The translations under genes and the position numbers were made by a program. A stretch of 53,371 nt of DNA from Actinomycetes bacterium (GTDB lineage Bacteria; Actinomycetota; Acidimicrobiia; Acidimicrobiales; Ilumatobacteraceae), in NCBI GenBank assembly GCA_021414085.1, contig JAIOPC010000001.1:1-53371 (forward strand). Reading direction: 5' to 3'. The stretch's first letter is position 1. Every line of letters starts with the position of its first letter. Positions 25,611-34,178 of the stretch are shown piece by piece. The notes under the pieces were generated by a model that saw only the letters and a list, made by a program, of their open reading frames with translations, ran no database searches and was not told the DNA's origin.

Positions 25611-27220
25611 TGTGCGACCGCCGGTTGTGTGACTGCAATTCCCATGACCTTGCGCCGCTCCATCCACTTCGTGCGTGCCAGCAGCAACACGACCGGCCGC
25701 GTAAAGAAGTACGCCACGAACAAGTCGAGCAGCGTGGAGAGCCCGAGGAAGAACGCGAAGCCGCGCACCGCGCCGACCGTGAGATACCAGAGAACGAACG
25801 CACCGATCAGCGAGACGAGGTCGGCGATGACGATCGTGCGCCATGCACCCGTAAAGCCGCGCTGAGCGCTGTTGCGCAGCGTCTTGCCGGAGCGCACTTC
25901 GTCCTTGAGGCGTTCGAAGAAGACGACGTAACTATCGATTGTCACGCCGACGGAAACGATGATGCCCGCGATTCCCGAAAGCGAGAGTGCGAGCCCCTGC
26001 GTCTTGGAGAGCAGGGAGATCGTGCTCCACAGCAACGAGCCCGAAACTGTGATGCCGACCGCAACGATGACCCCGAGCAGTCGGTAGTAGAGCATCATGA
26101 ACAGCAGCACGAGGCCAACACCGACGAGACCCGAAATCCAGGCAGCACGCAGGGAGTCCTTGCCGAGCGTGGGAGACACGTTCTCGACCGATTCCAGTTG
26201 CAGCTGAACTGGGATGGCACCCGAGTTGAGCACGCGGGCCAAGTTGCGCGCGTCGCTCTCGCTGAAGTCGCCAGTGATCTCAACACCAGAGGTGAAACTG
26301 GATTGGTTCATCACCGGAGCCGACTGAATTGTGCCGTCCAACTCGATGCCGAGCTGCCCAGTCGGGCAAGCCTCCGTCTTGTTGAAACACTGCGAGGCGA
26401 TGGAGTTCCACACGTCGAGGCCGTCGGCGCCAGCGCGCAGTTCAACTGTGACGCCCCAGCCGGCACCGATGACATGCGCGCCAGCGGAGTCGCTAAACAC
26501 TTCGCCCGTTCCCTGCGCCGGGCCAACCTGGCAATAGACCGCGGCATCGCCCTTCAGCGGAAGGAATTGGGAGGTCGTTGGATCGCTCGCTTGCACGGGA
26601 AAGCCGTGCTCGTCCAGCGGAACAGGTGCGGCAGTCGTGGTGGGACCAGGTGTTGTAGACGTTGTCGACGTGCCGCTGGTCGACGTCGTTGATTCCGGTG
26701 TCGAGGTCGTTGTGCTGTTGGACGCGCCTGCCGGTCGCGACGGGCCACCAGCCGCAGTCGTTGTTGGTTCGCCCGACGTTGTGCTTTCGCCCGCTGTCGT
26801 GGTGGCGCCGTCGACGGCGGTGGCTGCCGTTGACGAGCTGGTCGACGAGTCGTCGGGGGCAGCCAGTTCCTGGCAGCCGAGCACCGGCCGCAAATAGACC
26901 TGCCCGGTGATCTGCACGAGCTGCTCTGCCTGGCGCTGGTTCTTGACGCCCGGAAGGTTGACGACGATGGTGTCGCCCTGGCGCAGGATCTCGGGCTCGG
27001 CGACGCCGAGCGAGTCGACGCGCTCGCGCAGCTTCTCGACCGCGAGATCCATGCTCTCGTCGCTGAACTCGGTTCCGGGTTTGGCGCGCTGCGTGACAGA
27101 GATGCCGCCCTGCAGGTCGAGACCAAGCGCCGGCTTCGTGTCGGTGACAAGCATTGCGGTCAACGAGCCGTAGGCAACGACCAAGATGCCGACGAGCGAG
27201 AGAATCAGCCTTCTACGCAT
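25607..27220 (-). CDS. secD: Protein-export membrane protein SecD
   Basis: 537 aa with six transmembrane helices. The N-terminal helix is followed by ALGLDLQGGISVTQRAKPG, and the periplasmic P1 domain includes LGVAEPEILRQGDTIVVNLP. Residues about 122-200 form a Ser/Thr/Ala-rich low-complexity insertion inside P1. The second part of P1 shows SGVEITGDFSESDARNLARV, and the membrane core has GIIVSVGVTIDSYVVFFERL. Works with SecF, YajC and SecYEG. It starts nine bases after yajC. Confidence 0.95.
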   Translation of the reverse strand: MRRRLILSLVGILVVAYGSLTAMLVTDTKPALGLDLQGGISVTQRAKPGTEFSDESMDLAVEKLRERVDSLGVAEPEILRQGDTIVVNLPGVKNQRQAEQLVQITGQVYLRPVLGCQELAAPDDSSTSSSTAATAVDGATTTAGESTTSGEPTTTAAGGPSRPAGASNSTTTSTPESTTSTSGTSTTSTTPGPTTTAAPVPLDEHGFPVQASDPTTSQFLPLKGDAAVYCQVGPAQGTGEVFSDSAGAHVIGAGWGVTVELRAGADGLDVWNSIASQCFNKTEACPTGQLGIELDGTIQSAPVMNQSSFTSGVEITGDFSESDARNLARVLNSGAIPVQLQLESVENVSPTLGKDSLRAAWISGLVGVGLVLLFMMLYYRLLGVIVAVGITVSGSLLWSTISLLSKTQGLALSLSGIAGIIVSVGVTIDSYVVFFERLKDEVRSGKTLRNSAQRGFTGAWRTIVIADLVSLIGAFVLWYLTVGAVRGFAFFLGLSTLLDLFVAYFFTRPVVLLLARTKWMERRKVMGIAVTQPAVAQ

Positions 27221-27228
27221 CGAGTGAA

Positions 27229-27639
27229 TCAGTCCGTCTTGTTTTCGGCGTCGTCGCCCACGATGACATCGCCGATCTTGGTGTGCCGCGACTTCGAGCC
27301 GCCGGGTTGACCGTCATTCGGAATCGCGGTGTCGCCGGTTGCGGTGTCGACCCTGCGCTGAATTCCCTGGCGGGCAATGCGAATTTGGACGTTGTCGTCG
27401 ATCTCCAACCACGCCACGTCGCCGTCGAAGCCGGTGACAAAGCCGTAGATGCCAGAGGTCGTCATGACCTCGTCGCCGACCTCGATCGCCTTTTGCAACG
27501 CCAATGCGTCGCGCTGGCGGCGCTTCTGCGGCCGAATCAACAAGAAGTACATCGCCAATGGGATGAGCATCAGGATCAGCAGCGAGAAGACTCCTGAACC
27601 GCCTGACTGTTCCGCGGCGACGAGCGAGATCGAATTCAT
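27229..27639 (-). CDS. yajC: Preprotein translocase subunit YajC
   Basis: 136 aa with one N-terminal transmembrane helix (FSLLILMLIPLAMYFLLI) followed by RPQKRRQRD and the cytosolic KAIEVGDEVMTTSGIYGFVT block typical of YajC. The C-terminus is extended by about 45 charged residues beyond the minimal E. coli protein. Accessory subunit of the SecDF complex. It lies between tgt and secD, as in E. coli. Confidence 0.93.
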   Translation of the reverse strand: MNSISLVAAEQSGGSGVFSLLILMLIPLAMYFLLIRPQKRRQRDALALQKAIEVGDEVMTTSGIYGFVTGFDGDVAWLEIDDNVQIRIARQGIQRRVDTATGDTAIPNDGQPGGSKSRHTKIGDVIVGDDAENKTD

Positions 27640-27708
27640 GGTGCAACCAACTGTTCAAGAAGCGAGGAAGACCCTCGTTGACCGACGGCGAATCCTAGCG
27701 GCGACAGG

Positions 27709-28806
27709 TCAGCCCCAGACAGTCAGCACCCGCTGGCGCATTTGGTCGAAACTGCCAGCCTCGATCGCCGACCGCATGGCCGCCATCAGCTGCAGCGTCC
27801 AAGCGATGTTGTGCAGGCTGACCAGCCGGGATGCGGTTGGTTCGCCAACCTGGAAGAGGTGGCGGATGTAACCACGGCTATGCCGCGCACAGACATCGCA
27901 CGCGCAGGTGGCATCGAGCGGCTCGTCGGAGAGCGCATATTGCGCGTTCTTGATGTGCAGTTTGCCAGCCGAAGTGAGGGCTGTGCCGTGACGTCCGATG
28001 CGCGTTTGCATCACGCAGTCGAACTGATCAACACCGAGCGCGACCGCCTCCACCAAGCTGGCCGGGTCGCCAACACCCATGAGGTACCGCGGGCGATCGG
28101 CTGGGAGGTGCTCCAGCGCGGCCGCCAGCGCGGGCAGCATCTCCTCACGTGTCTCGCCCACGCTGAGGCCGCCGATGCCGTAGCCATCGAACCCGATCGC
28201 GACCGTGCGCTGCGCACTCTCCCTGCGCAATTCGTTGTCGACTCCGCCCTGCACGATTCCGAACAACGCCTGATCAGTGCGCTGGTGCGCAACCTTCGCG
28301 CGCGCAGCCCAGGCAGCAGTTCGTTCGACGGCCTTGCGCACGACATCTGGCGGAGACGGCAGTGGCGGACAAACGTCGAGCACCATCTGAATGTCGGCGC
28401 CGAGCAGTTCCTGCGTGTGCACTGCTATCTCGGGCGTAAAGCGATGCAGTGAGCCGTCGTACGTGCTCTTGAACGTGACACCGTCGTCGTCGACCTTCGG
28501 TTCCAACGAGAAGACCTGAAAGCCACCCGAGTCGGTGAGCGTCAGCCCACGCCATCCCGCGAACTTGCCAAGCCCACCCAAGCTGGCGATCGTCTCGGCA
28601 CCGGGACGCAACATCAGGTGGTACGTGTTGCCGAGCACGATCTCGGCACCGAGCTGCTCGTAGTCCGCTGCGCTGAGGTACTTGATCGCACCACGCGTGC
28701 CCACTGGCATGAAACACGGAGTGCGATAGCTGCCGTTGGCAGTGTGCGCGACGCCAGCGCGTGCCGCGCCGTCCTGACTGTCGAGTTCGAATCGAACAGG
28801 GTTCAT
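27709..28806 (-). CDS. tgt: tRNA-guanine (queuine) transglycosylase
   Basis: 365 aa TIM-barrel enzyme that exchanges G34 of GUN-anticodon tRNAs for preQ1. The N-terminal block is TPCFMPVGTRGAIKYLS, the active-site region LTDSGGFQVFSL, and the substrate loop RYLMGVGDPASLVEAVALGV. The zinc site is CACDVC followed by a His in SRLVSLHN. ATG 28806 overlaps the stop of the upstream cysteine-cluster gene by four bases. Together with queA it forms the last part of queuosine synthesis. Confidence 0.96.
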   Translation of the reverse strand: MNPVRFELDSQDGAARAGVAHTANGSYRTPCFMPVGTRGAIKYLSAADYEQLGAEIVLGNTYHLMLRPGAETIASLGGLGKFAGWRGLTLTDSGGFQVFSLEPKVDDDGVTFKSTYDGSLHRFTPEIAVHTQELLGADIQMVLDVCPPLPSPPDVVRKAVERTAAWAARAKVAHQRTDQALFGIVQGGVDNELRRESAQRTVAIGFDGYGIGGLSVGETREEMLPALAAALEHLPADRPRYLMGVGDPASLVEAVALGVDQFDCVMQTRIGRHGTALTSAGKLHIKNAQYALSDEPLDATCACDVCARHSRGYIRHLFQVGEPTASRLVSLHNIAWTLQLMAAMRSAIEAGSFDQMRQRVLTVWG

Positions 28807-29402
28807 GGGTTTCGCGTAGATCCGTCGCCGGAGAACGCATCGTGACGTTCGATCGCAAGCACCGCCAGTTCAGTTGCCCGCATAGCGCTTGCCCCGTTCA
28901 GCTCCGAATGTTCCTTGTAACGGGCGGCCGCCGCACGAACGGCCGCATGCTGGGCGCGATCAATCTCCGACGGGTAGCTGAATTGCCAGCGACGCGCGCG
29001 ATCGGCGATCGCGTTCTGATCGTCAGGTTCGATTCCGACTGCCGGAAAGACCCGGCAGTCGTAAGTGCGACACGTGCGGGGTCGATGGTTATAGATCGAG
29101 CATTTGCCGTTCTTTAGCATCGGGCATTGGCCGCTCTGGTCGTATCCCATCAACACGTGACCGGCAGGCATTCTCGGTGCTGGGAACAACAGCTGAGGCG
29201 GAACGTGCGCCAAAGTGTCCGTTTCGTCCGGAGCGATGTGTATGAATTGAGATGCGGTGCAACATGCTGTGCAGCCATTGCAGGGCACGTCGGAATCGCG
29301 CTCGCCGCGGATCGCGTCCTGCATCTGCGAGACCCACTCGGAGAAATCGCCCGCAGGCAGTCCGTCGGACTGAGCGGCATCGGAACTACTCGATGAGGTC
29401 AT
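28803..29402 (-). CDS. YkgJ-family cysteine-cluster protein between queA and tgt
   Basis: 199 aa from ATG 29402. Two cysteine-rich motifs define the UPF0153/YkgJ family: CNGCTACC (C41, C44, C47, C48) and CSIYNHRPRTCRTYDC. They probably bind Zn or an Fe-S centre. No membrane segment; Ser-rich N-terminus. The stop overlaps the tgt start (ATGA), and queA ends 24 bases upstream, so the gene is embedded in the queuosine unit. Its reaction is unknown. The context raises the possibility of a role in tRNA modification or metal supply to Tgt. GTG 29411 is an alternative start. Confidence 0.8.
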   Translation of the reverse strand: MTSSSSSDAAQSDGLPAGDFSEWVSQMQDAIRGERDSDVPCNGCTACCTASQFIHIAPDETDTLAHVPPQLLFPAPRMPAGHVLMGYDQSGQCPMLKNGKCSIYNHRPRTCRTYDCRVFPAVGIEPDDQNAIADRARRWQFSYPSEIDRAQHAAVRAAAARYKEHSELNGASAMRATELAVLAIERHDAFSGDGSTRNP

Positions 29403-29426
29403 CGGCCTCACGATACGGCCGCCGCT

Positions 29427-30437
29427 CTAGTTCAGACTTCGATCGAGCAGCATTGCGTCGCCGAAGCTGAGCATGCGGTAGTTCTCGCGCAACGCTTCCT
29501 CGTACAACGTTCGCCAGCGCGCGCCGATGAAGGCGTCGACCATCATCAGCAGCGTCGTGTGTGGCATATGAAAGTTGGTCATCAGCACGTCGACGACTTT
29601 CCAATCGTATGGGCGGTGGATGAACAATCGAGTACGTCCGCTCCCGATGCCCAGCGTCGCCGCGCTTTCCAATGCGCGCACGCTGGTGGTGCCGACCGCC
29701 ACCACCCGCTTCGCCGCCGCGCACTGCGCCAGCACGTCGGCAGAGACTCGAAAGCGCTCGCTGTGGATCAGGTGGTCCCGCGGATCGCCCTCCGTCACCG
29801 GCTTGAACGTGTCGAGCCCGACCACCAGCTCCACGCGGGCGACTTCAATCCCACGCGCAGTCAGCGAGTCCAGCAGCGCGTCGGTGAAGTGCAGCCCAGC
29901 GGTTGGCGCGGCCGAAGACGCAGGTTGGTCGGCATACACCGTCTGGTAGCGGCCTGGGGTCGCGAGGCGCTCGCCGATGTACGGCGGCAAGGGCATTTCG
30001 CCGTACTCCTGCAGCAGCAGCATTGGGTCGCCCTCCCCCAGCAGCTCCACTCGCATCGTGTCGCCCGCCTCGCTGCGCCCGAGCACGCGCGCCACCGGGC
30101 GCTCGCCAACGAATAGCTCATCGCCCACCTTCAACTTGCGCGCTGGCCGCACCATTGCGTCCCAAGTACGACGGTCCGTGTCGAGCGGCTCGAGCAACAA
30201 CGCCTCGGCTGCTCCCCCGGTGGCGCGCGTCAACCGCAAGCGAGCTGGGATCACCTTCGTGTCGTTGACCACCAGCAAGTCGCCATCGCGCACAAACTCG
30301 CCGAGGTCACGAACGCGGCGATGCAGCGGAGCCGCCGAGCCTTGATCGACCAACAAGCGTGCTGCATCGCGGGGTTCGATTGGGTGTTGCGCAATGCGGT
30401 CGGCCGGCAGTTCGTAATCGAAGTCGGCCAGGCGCAT
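29427..30437 (-). CDS. queA: S-adenosylmethionine:tRNA ribosyltransferase-isomerase QueA
   Basis: 336 aa. Converts preQ1-tRNA to epoxyqueuosine-tRNA using the ribosyl part of SAM. Signatures are FDYELPADRIAQHPIEPRD at the N-terminus, LLVVNDTKVIPARL, TAGLHFTDALLD, and VGTTSVRALESAA near the end, with FHMPHTTLLMMVDAFIG. ATG 30437 gives the family N-terminus; the upstream extension is not related. It precedes the cysteine-cluster gene, tgt, yajC, secD and secF, the same order as in E. coli apart from the extra gene. Confidence 0.96.
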   Translation of the reverse strand: MRLADFDYELPADRIAQHPIEPRDAARLLVDQGSAAPLHRRVRDLGEFVRDGDLLVVNDTKVIPARLRLTRATGGAAEALLLEPLDTDRRTWDAMVRPARKLKVGDELFVGERPVARVLGRSEAGDTMRVELLGEGDPMLLLQEYGEMPLPPYIGERLATPGRYQTVYADQPASSAAPTAGLHFTDALLDSLTARGIEVARVELVVGLDTFKPVTEGDPRDHLIHSERFRVSADVLAQCAAAKRVVAVGTTSVRALESAATLGIGSGRTRLFIHRPYDWKVVDVLMTNFHMPHTTLLMMVDAFIGARWRTLYEEALRENYRMLSFGDAMLLDRSLN

Positions 30438-30463
30438 GAGTCGTTGAACTACTGGTGTAGCTA

Positions 30464-31681
30464 TTAGCTCATGCGTGCTTGCAGGCGACGGTCGAGCGCG
30501 TCGAGGAAGTCTTCCGTCTGCAGGTACGGAGCGTCCTTGCCGATCAGCACTGCCAAGTCCTTGGTCATCTCGCCCGCTTCTACGGTCTCCACGCACACCT
30601 GCTCGAGCGCCTGCGCGAAGGCCACGACCTCGGGAGTGGAATCCATCTTGCCGCGGTAGGTCAAGCCCTGCGTCCAGGCGTAGATCGACGCGATCGGGTT
30701 GGTCGACGTCTTGTTGCCCTTCTGATGCTCGCGGTAGTGGCGGGTGACCGTGCCGTGCGCAGCCTCGGCCTCCACCGTCTTGCCATCGGGTGTCATCAGC
30801 ACGCTCGTCATCAATCCGAGCGAACCGAAGCCCTGCGCGACGGTGTCGCTTTGCACGTCGCCGTCGTAGTTCTTACACGCCCACACGTAGCCACCTTCCC
30901 ACTTCATCGCGCAAGCAACCATGTCGTCGATCAGGCGATGCTCGTAGGTCAGGCCGGCGGCGTCCATCTGCGTTTGGAACTCGGTCTCGTAGACCTCTTG
31001 AAAGAGATCCTTGAACTGCCCGTCGTACGCCTTGAGGATCGTGTTCTTCGTCGACAGGTACACCGGGTAGTTGCGGTTGAGGCCGTAACGCAGCGACGCG
31101 CGGGCAAAGTCGCGAATGCTGTCGTTGAAGTTGTACATCCCCATCGCCACACCGCCATCAGCACCGAAGTCGGCGATCGTCATTTCCACCGGCGCGCTGC
31201 CATCGGCTGGCACATACGTCATCAGCACCTTGCCGGCACCCGGCACCTTGTAGTCGGTGGCCTTGTACTGATCGCCGTGCGCATGACGGCCGATCACAAT
31301 CGGCTTCGTCCACCCCGGCACCAGGCGCGGGATGTTGGAGATCACGATCGGCTCGCGGAAGATGACGCCACCGAGAATGTTGCGGATCGTGCCGTTCGGG
31401 CTCTTCCACATCTTCTTCAGGCCGAACTCCTTCACGCGGTCTTCGTCGGGCGTGATGGTGGCGCACTTCACCGCGACGCCGTGACGCTTGGTCGCGTTCG
31501 CAGAATCGATGGTGACCTGATCGTCGGTGGCATCGCGATGCTCGATGCCGAGGTCGTAGTAATCGAGCTCCACATCGAGATACGGCAAGATCAGCTTGTC
31601 CTTGATGAACTGCCAGATGATGCGCGTCATCTCGTCGCCGTCCATCTCAACGATCGGCGTCGTGACCTTGATCTTCTTCAT
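30464..31681 (-). CDS. icd: NADP-dependent isocitrate dehydrogenase
   Basis: 405 aa, the homodimeric type related to eukaryotic cytosolic and mitochondrial IDH rather than to E. coli Icd. The N-terminal [17 protein letters not shown], the substrate loop [13 protein letters not shown], the metal and catalytic region [20 protein letters not shown] and [14 protein letters not shown] are all present. TCA-cycle enzyme forming 2-oxoglutarate and NADPH. A GGGAG ribosome site precedes ATG 31681. Divergent from the acyl-CoA dehydrogenase gene. Confidence 0.97.
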   Translation of the reverse strand: MKKIKVTTPIVEMDGDEMTRIIWQFIKDKLILPYLDVELDYYDLGIEHRDATDDQVTIDSANATKRHGVAVKCATITPDEDRVKEFGLKKMWKSPNGTIRNILGGVIFREPIVISNIPRLVPGWTKPIVIGRHAHGDQYKATDYKVPGAGKVLMTYVPADGSAPVEMTIADFGADGGVAMGMYNFNDSIRDFARASLRYGLNRNYPVYLSTKNTILKAYDGQFKDLFQEVYETEFQTQMDAAGLTYEHRLIDDMVACAMKWEGGYVWACKNYDGDVQSDTVAQGFGSLGLMTSVLMTPDGKTVEAEAAHGTVTRHYREHQKGNKTSTNPIASIYAWTQGLTYRGKMDSTPEVVAFAQALEQVCVETVEAGEMTKDLAVLIGKDAPYLQTEDFLDALDRRLQARMS

Positions 31682-31693
31682 GCGCGGGCTCCC

Positions 31694-31713
31694 ACTTGTA
31701 TCGGACTTGTATC
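31694..31713. repeat. Paired direct repeat ACTTGTATC in the icd leader
   Basis: ACTTGTATC occurs at 31694-31702 and again at 31705-31713, eleven bases apart, about one helical turn. It lies between icd and a possible minus-strand -10 TAGCCT at 31714-31719, so it may be a regulator site in the divergent icd/acyl-CoA dehydrogenase region. Confidence 0.35.
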
Positions 31714-31756
31714 AGGCTAGCCCGTAACCCGTAGCGCTCCCCTAGCATCGGCGGCG

Positions 31757-32857
31757 ATGGACTTCTCGTGGACGGCTGAACAGCAGGCGTTGCGGGCCAA
31801 GGCCGCCAGCGTCGCTGCCGACGCGGTTGCGCGGTTCGGTCGCTCGAACGATTCGTGGATCAACGGTTACTCCAAGGACTTCTCACGCGAGCTCGCCACG
31901 CACGGCTGGATCGGCATGACGTGGCCCGACAACCCCTATAGCGGGCCAGCAGCGCCTGCAATCGATCGCCTGATCGTCGGCGAGGAGATGATAAAGGCTG
32001 GCGCGCCGATTGCTGCATCGTGGTTTGCCGATCGCCAGATGGGTCCGTCGCTGCTGACGTACGGCACGCCCGACCAGCAAGCTGCATTCCTGCCGGACAT
32101 CGTTGCTGGCGAGACCACGTGGTGCATCGGCATGAGCGAGCCCAACGCGGGCAGCGACCTCGCCAGCTTGAAGACCACGGCCGAGCGCAAGGGCGACACC
32201 TTCGTCATCAACGGTCAAAAGATCTGGACCAGCTTTGCCGCCACTGCCGACTTCTGTTACCTGATCTGTCGCACGTCGCAAGAGGGGCCGCCGCACGCTG
32301 GCATCAGTGAAGTCATCGTGCCGATGGACAGCCCGGGCATCGAGGTGCGGCCGATCAAAGACATGACGACCAATCGCCACTTCTGCGAAGTGTTCTTCAC
32401 CGATGTTCGAGTGTCGGTCGCCAACCTGGTCGGCGCCGAGGGTGGCGCGTTCAAGCAGACGATGCGCCAACTGGAACACGAGCGTGGCGGCATCGACCGG
32501 TTGGTCAGCAACTACGCGCTGTACCTCATGGCGCGTGAACGCGCCGACACCACCAACTCCGTCACGCGCGACGAGATCGCCGCGCTCGAGATCGGGTATC
32601 GCATCGGCCGCATCCTTGTGATCCGCGAAACGCTGAAGCAGGCGCCCGCAGGATTCAGTGCGGCAACGAAGTGCTTCTGCACGGAACACGAGATGCGTGT
32701 TGCTGATTTCGTGTCACGCACGCTCGGCCCGGAGGCAACGCTGTGGGACGACGTCACCCGTGGGCTGTGTTACGCGCCGGGTTACACCATCATGGGCGGC
32801 ACATCCAACGTGATGCGCAACATCCTCGGCGAACGCGTGCTCGGCCTGCCGCGCTGA
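31757..32857 (+). CDS. Acyl-CoA dehydrogenase family protein
   Basis: 366 aa flavoenzyme of the ACAD fold. Helical N-domain, then the FAD/substrate region CIGMSEPNAGSDLASLKT and INGQKIWTSFAATADFCYL, and the C-terminal helix bundle ending TIMGGTSNVMRNILGERVLG. The base-providing Glu found in the YEGT turn of medium-chain enzymes is replaced by Gly (IMGGT), so the catalytic base would have to come from elsewhere. A TAGCAT box lies eight bases before the ATG, giving a leaderless or nearly leaderless message. The metallo-beta-lactamase gene follows after one base. Substrate unknown. Confidence 0.9.
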   Translation: MDFSWTAEQQALRAKAASVAADAVARFGRSNDSWINGYSKDFSRELATHGWIGMTWPDNPYSGPAAPAIDRLIVGEEMIKAGAPIAASWFADRQMGPSLLTYGTPDQQAAFLPDIVAGETTWCIGMSEPNAGSDLASLKTTAERKGDTFVINGQKIWTSFAATADFCYLICRTSQEGPPHAGISEVIVPMDSPGIEVRPIKDMTTNRHFCEVFFTDVRVSVANLVGAEGGAFKQTMRQLEHERGGIDRLVSNYALYLMARERADTTNSVTRDEIAALEIGYRIGRILVIRETLKQAPAGFSAATKCFCTEHEMRVADFVSRTLGPEATLWDDVTRGLCYAPGYTIMGGTSNVMRNILGERVLGLPR

Positions 32858-32858
32858 C

Positions 32859-34178
32859 ATGGCCGACCTACTCGCACTCTCGTCTCGGATCATCGACAGC
32901 GGACACGCCGACCAGCCGGTGAACCGAGTCACCAACGAACTCAGCGAGATCGCTGACGGAATCGCGATGGTCGAGAGCTTCAGCCACTGCGTCGCGCTCG
33001 ACACCGGCGATGGATTGGTGTGCTTCGATGCATCGGGCGTGCACACCGGCGAAGCCGTTCGCGCTGCGCTCGGTGGGTGGCGGTCGGCGAAGGTCAGTCA
33101 CTTGGTCTACACGCATGGCCACGCCGACCACGTCGGCGGCAGCACGTTCTTTCGCGACGATCAACCGCGCGTCGTCGGTCACGCCAACGTCGCCTCGCGC
33201 TTCGACCGTTACGCGGCAACGGGCGAATGGAACTTGCGCATCAACGCCCGCCAGTTCGGCGGCATCAGCGGCGACCTGAACCTGAACATCGGCGACGGAT
33301 CGGCCGACGGTGTTGCGGTGGGCAGCAATCCGAATGCGCGCCGCTTCCTGCCGTCCACCGTCATGCGTCCTGATGAAACGTTCGAGCACACGCACGCGAT
33401 CACCGTCGGCGGCGAGCGCATCGAGATGCGTCACGCGCGGGGTGAGACCGACGATCACCTGTGGGCGTGGCTGCCGGATCGCAAGGCGCTCGTCACCGGC
33501 GACTTCCTGATCTGGAACTTTCCCAACGCGGGCAACCCGCAGAAGGTGCAGCGCTATCCGATCGAGTGGGCAGCTGCGTTGCGCGAGATGGCGGCGATGG
33601 GGGCCGAACTGCTGTTGCCAGCACACGGGTTGCCGATCGAGGGCAAGGCGCGTATCGCGCTGGTACTCGGCGAGGTCGCTACGGCGCTAGAGGAGTTGGT
33701 GGCGCAGGTGATCGCGATGATGAACGCGGGCGCGACGCTCGACACCATCATTCACACCGTGCGTGTTCCCGACGACACGTTGGCGAAGCCCTACCTGCGC
33801 CCGTTCTACGACGAGCCCGAGTTCGTGGTGCACAACGTGTGGCGGCTCTTCGGTGGCTGGTGGGATGGTGCCGCCTCGCGGTTGAAGCCGTCCCCCGATG
33901 CGCACGTCGCCGAAGCGTTGGCGCAACTCGCTGGCGGCGCCGATGTGCTGCTGCGCCGTGCCGAGCAAGCAGCGATCGAGAACGATCTGCGGCTGGCGTG
34001 CCACTTGGCCGACTTCGCTGCGTGGGCAGCGCCCGACGACGCCACTATTCACGCGGGCCGCGCCGCGATCTATCTCGCTCGGCGCAAGACCGAGCCGAGC
34101 CTGATGAGCAAGGGGATCTTCGCCGCCGCTGCACGCGAGAGCCAGACGGTCGTCGACCGAGTCGCTAACTCCGACTGA
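32859..34178 (+). CDS. MBL-fold hydrolase with alkyl-sulfatase-type C-terminal region
   Basis: 439 aa. The metallo-beta-lactamase metal motif is visible as THGHADHVGG (HxHxDH), with later metal ligands in RGETDDHLWAWLPDRKALVTGD and LLPAHGLPI. The C-terminal part (FVVHNVWRLFGGWWDGAASR, then a helical repeat-like stretch) resembles the dimerisation domain of alkyl/aryl sulfatases such as SdsA1. It has no signal peptide, so a cytosolic place is likely. Coupled to the acyl-CoA dehydrogenase; the two may degrade a fatty or alkyl compound, which is inferred. Its 3' end overlaps the convergent transporter gene by 14 bases. Confidence 0.85.
   Translation: MADLLALSSRIIDSGHADQPVNRVTNELSEIADGIAMVESFSHCVALDTGDGLVCFDASGVHTGEAVRAALGGWRSAKVSHLVYTHGHADHVGGSTFFRDDQPRVVGHANVASRFDRYAATGEWNLRINARQFGGISGDLNLNIGDGSADGVAVGSNPNARRFLPSTVMRPDETFEHTHAITVGGERIEMRHARGETDDHLWAWLPDRKALVTGDFLIWNFPNAGNPQKVQRYPIEWAAALREMAAMGAELLLPAHGLPIEGKARIALVLGEVATALEELVAQVIAMMNAGATLDTIIHTVRVPDDTLAKPYLRPFYDEPEFVVHNVWRLFGGWWDGAASRLKPSPDAHVAEALAQLAGGADVLLRRAEQAAIENDLRLACHLADFAAWAAPDDATIHAGRAAIYLARRKTEPSLMSKGIFAAAARESQTVVDRVANSD

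Noticed and set aside
24405-25844. Extended secF start upstream of 25610
   Set aside because: The extra residues are an antisense-like, Arg/His-rich read of the secD end; the ATG with four-base overlap gives the normal SecF N-terminus.
30479-31720. Long open frame of 413 codons on the plus strand opposite icd
   Set aside because: It mirrors the codon structure of icd, is rich in His, Arg and Val without any domain, and icd itself is unambiguous.
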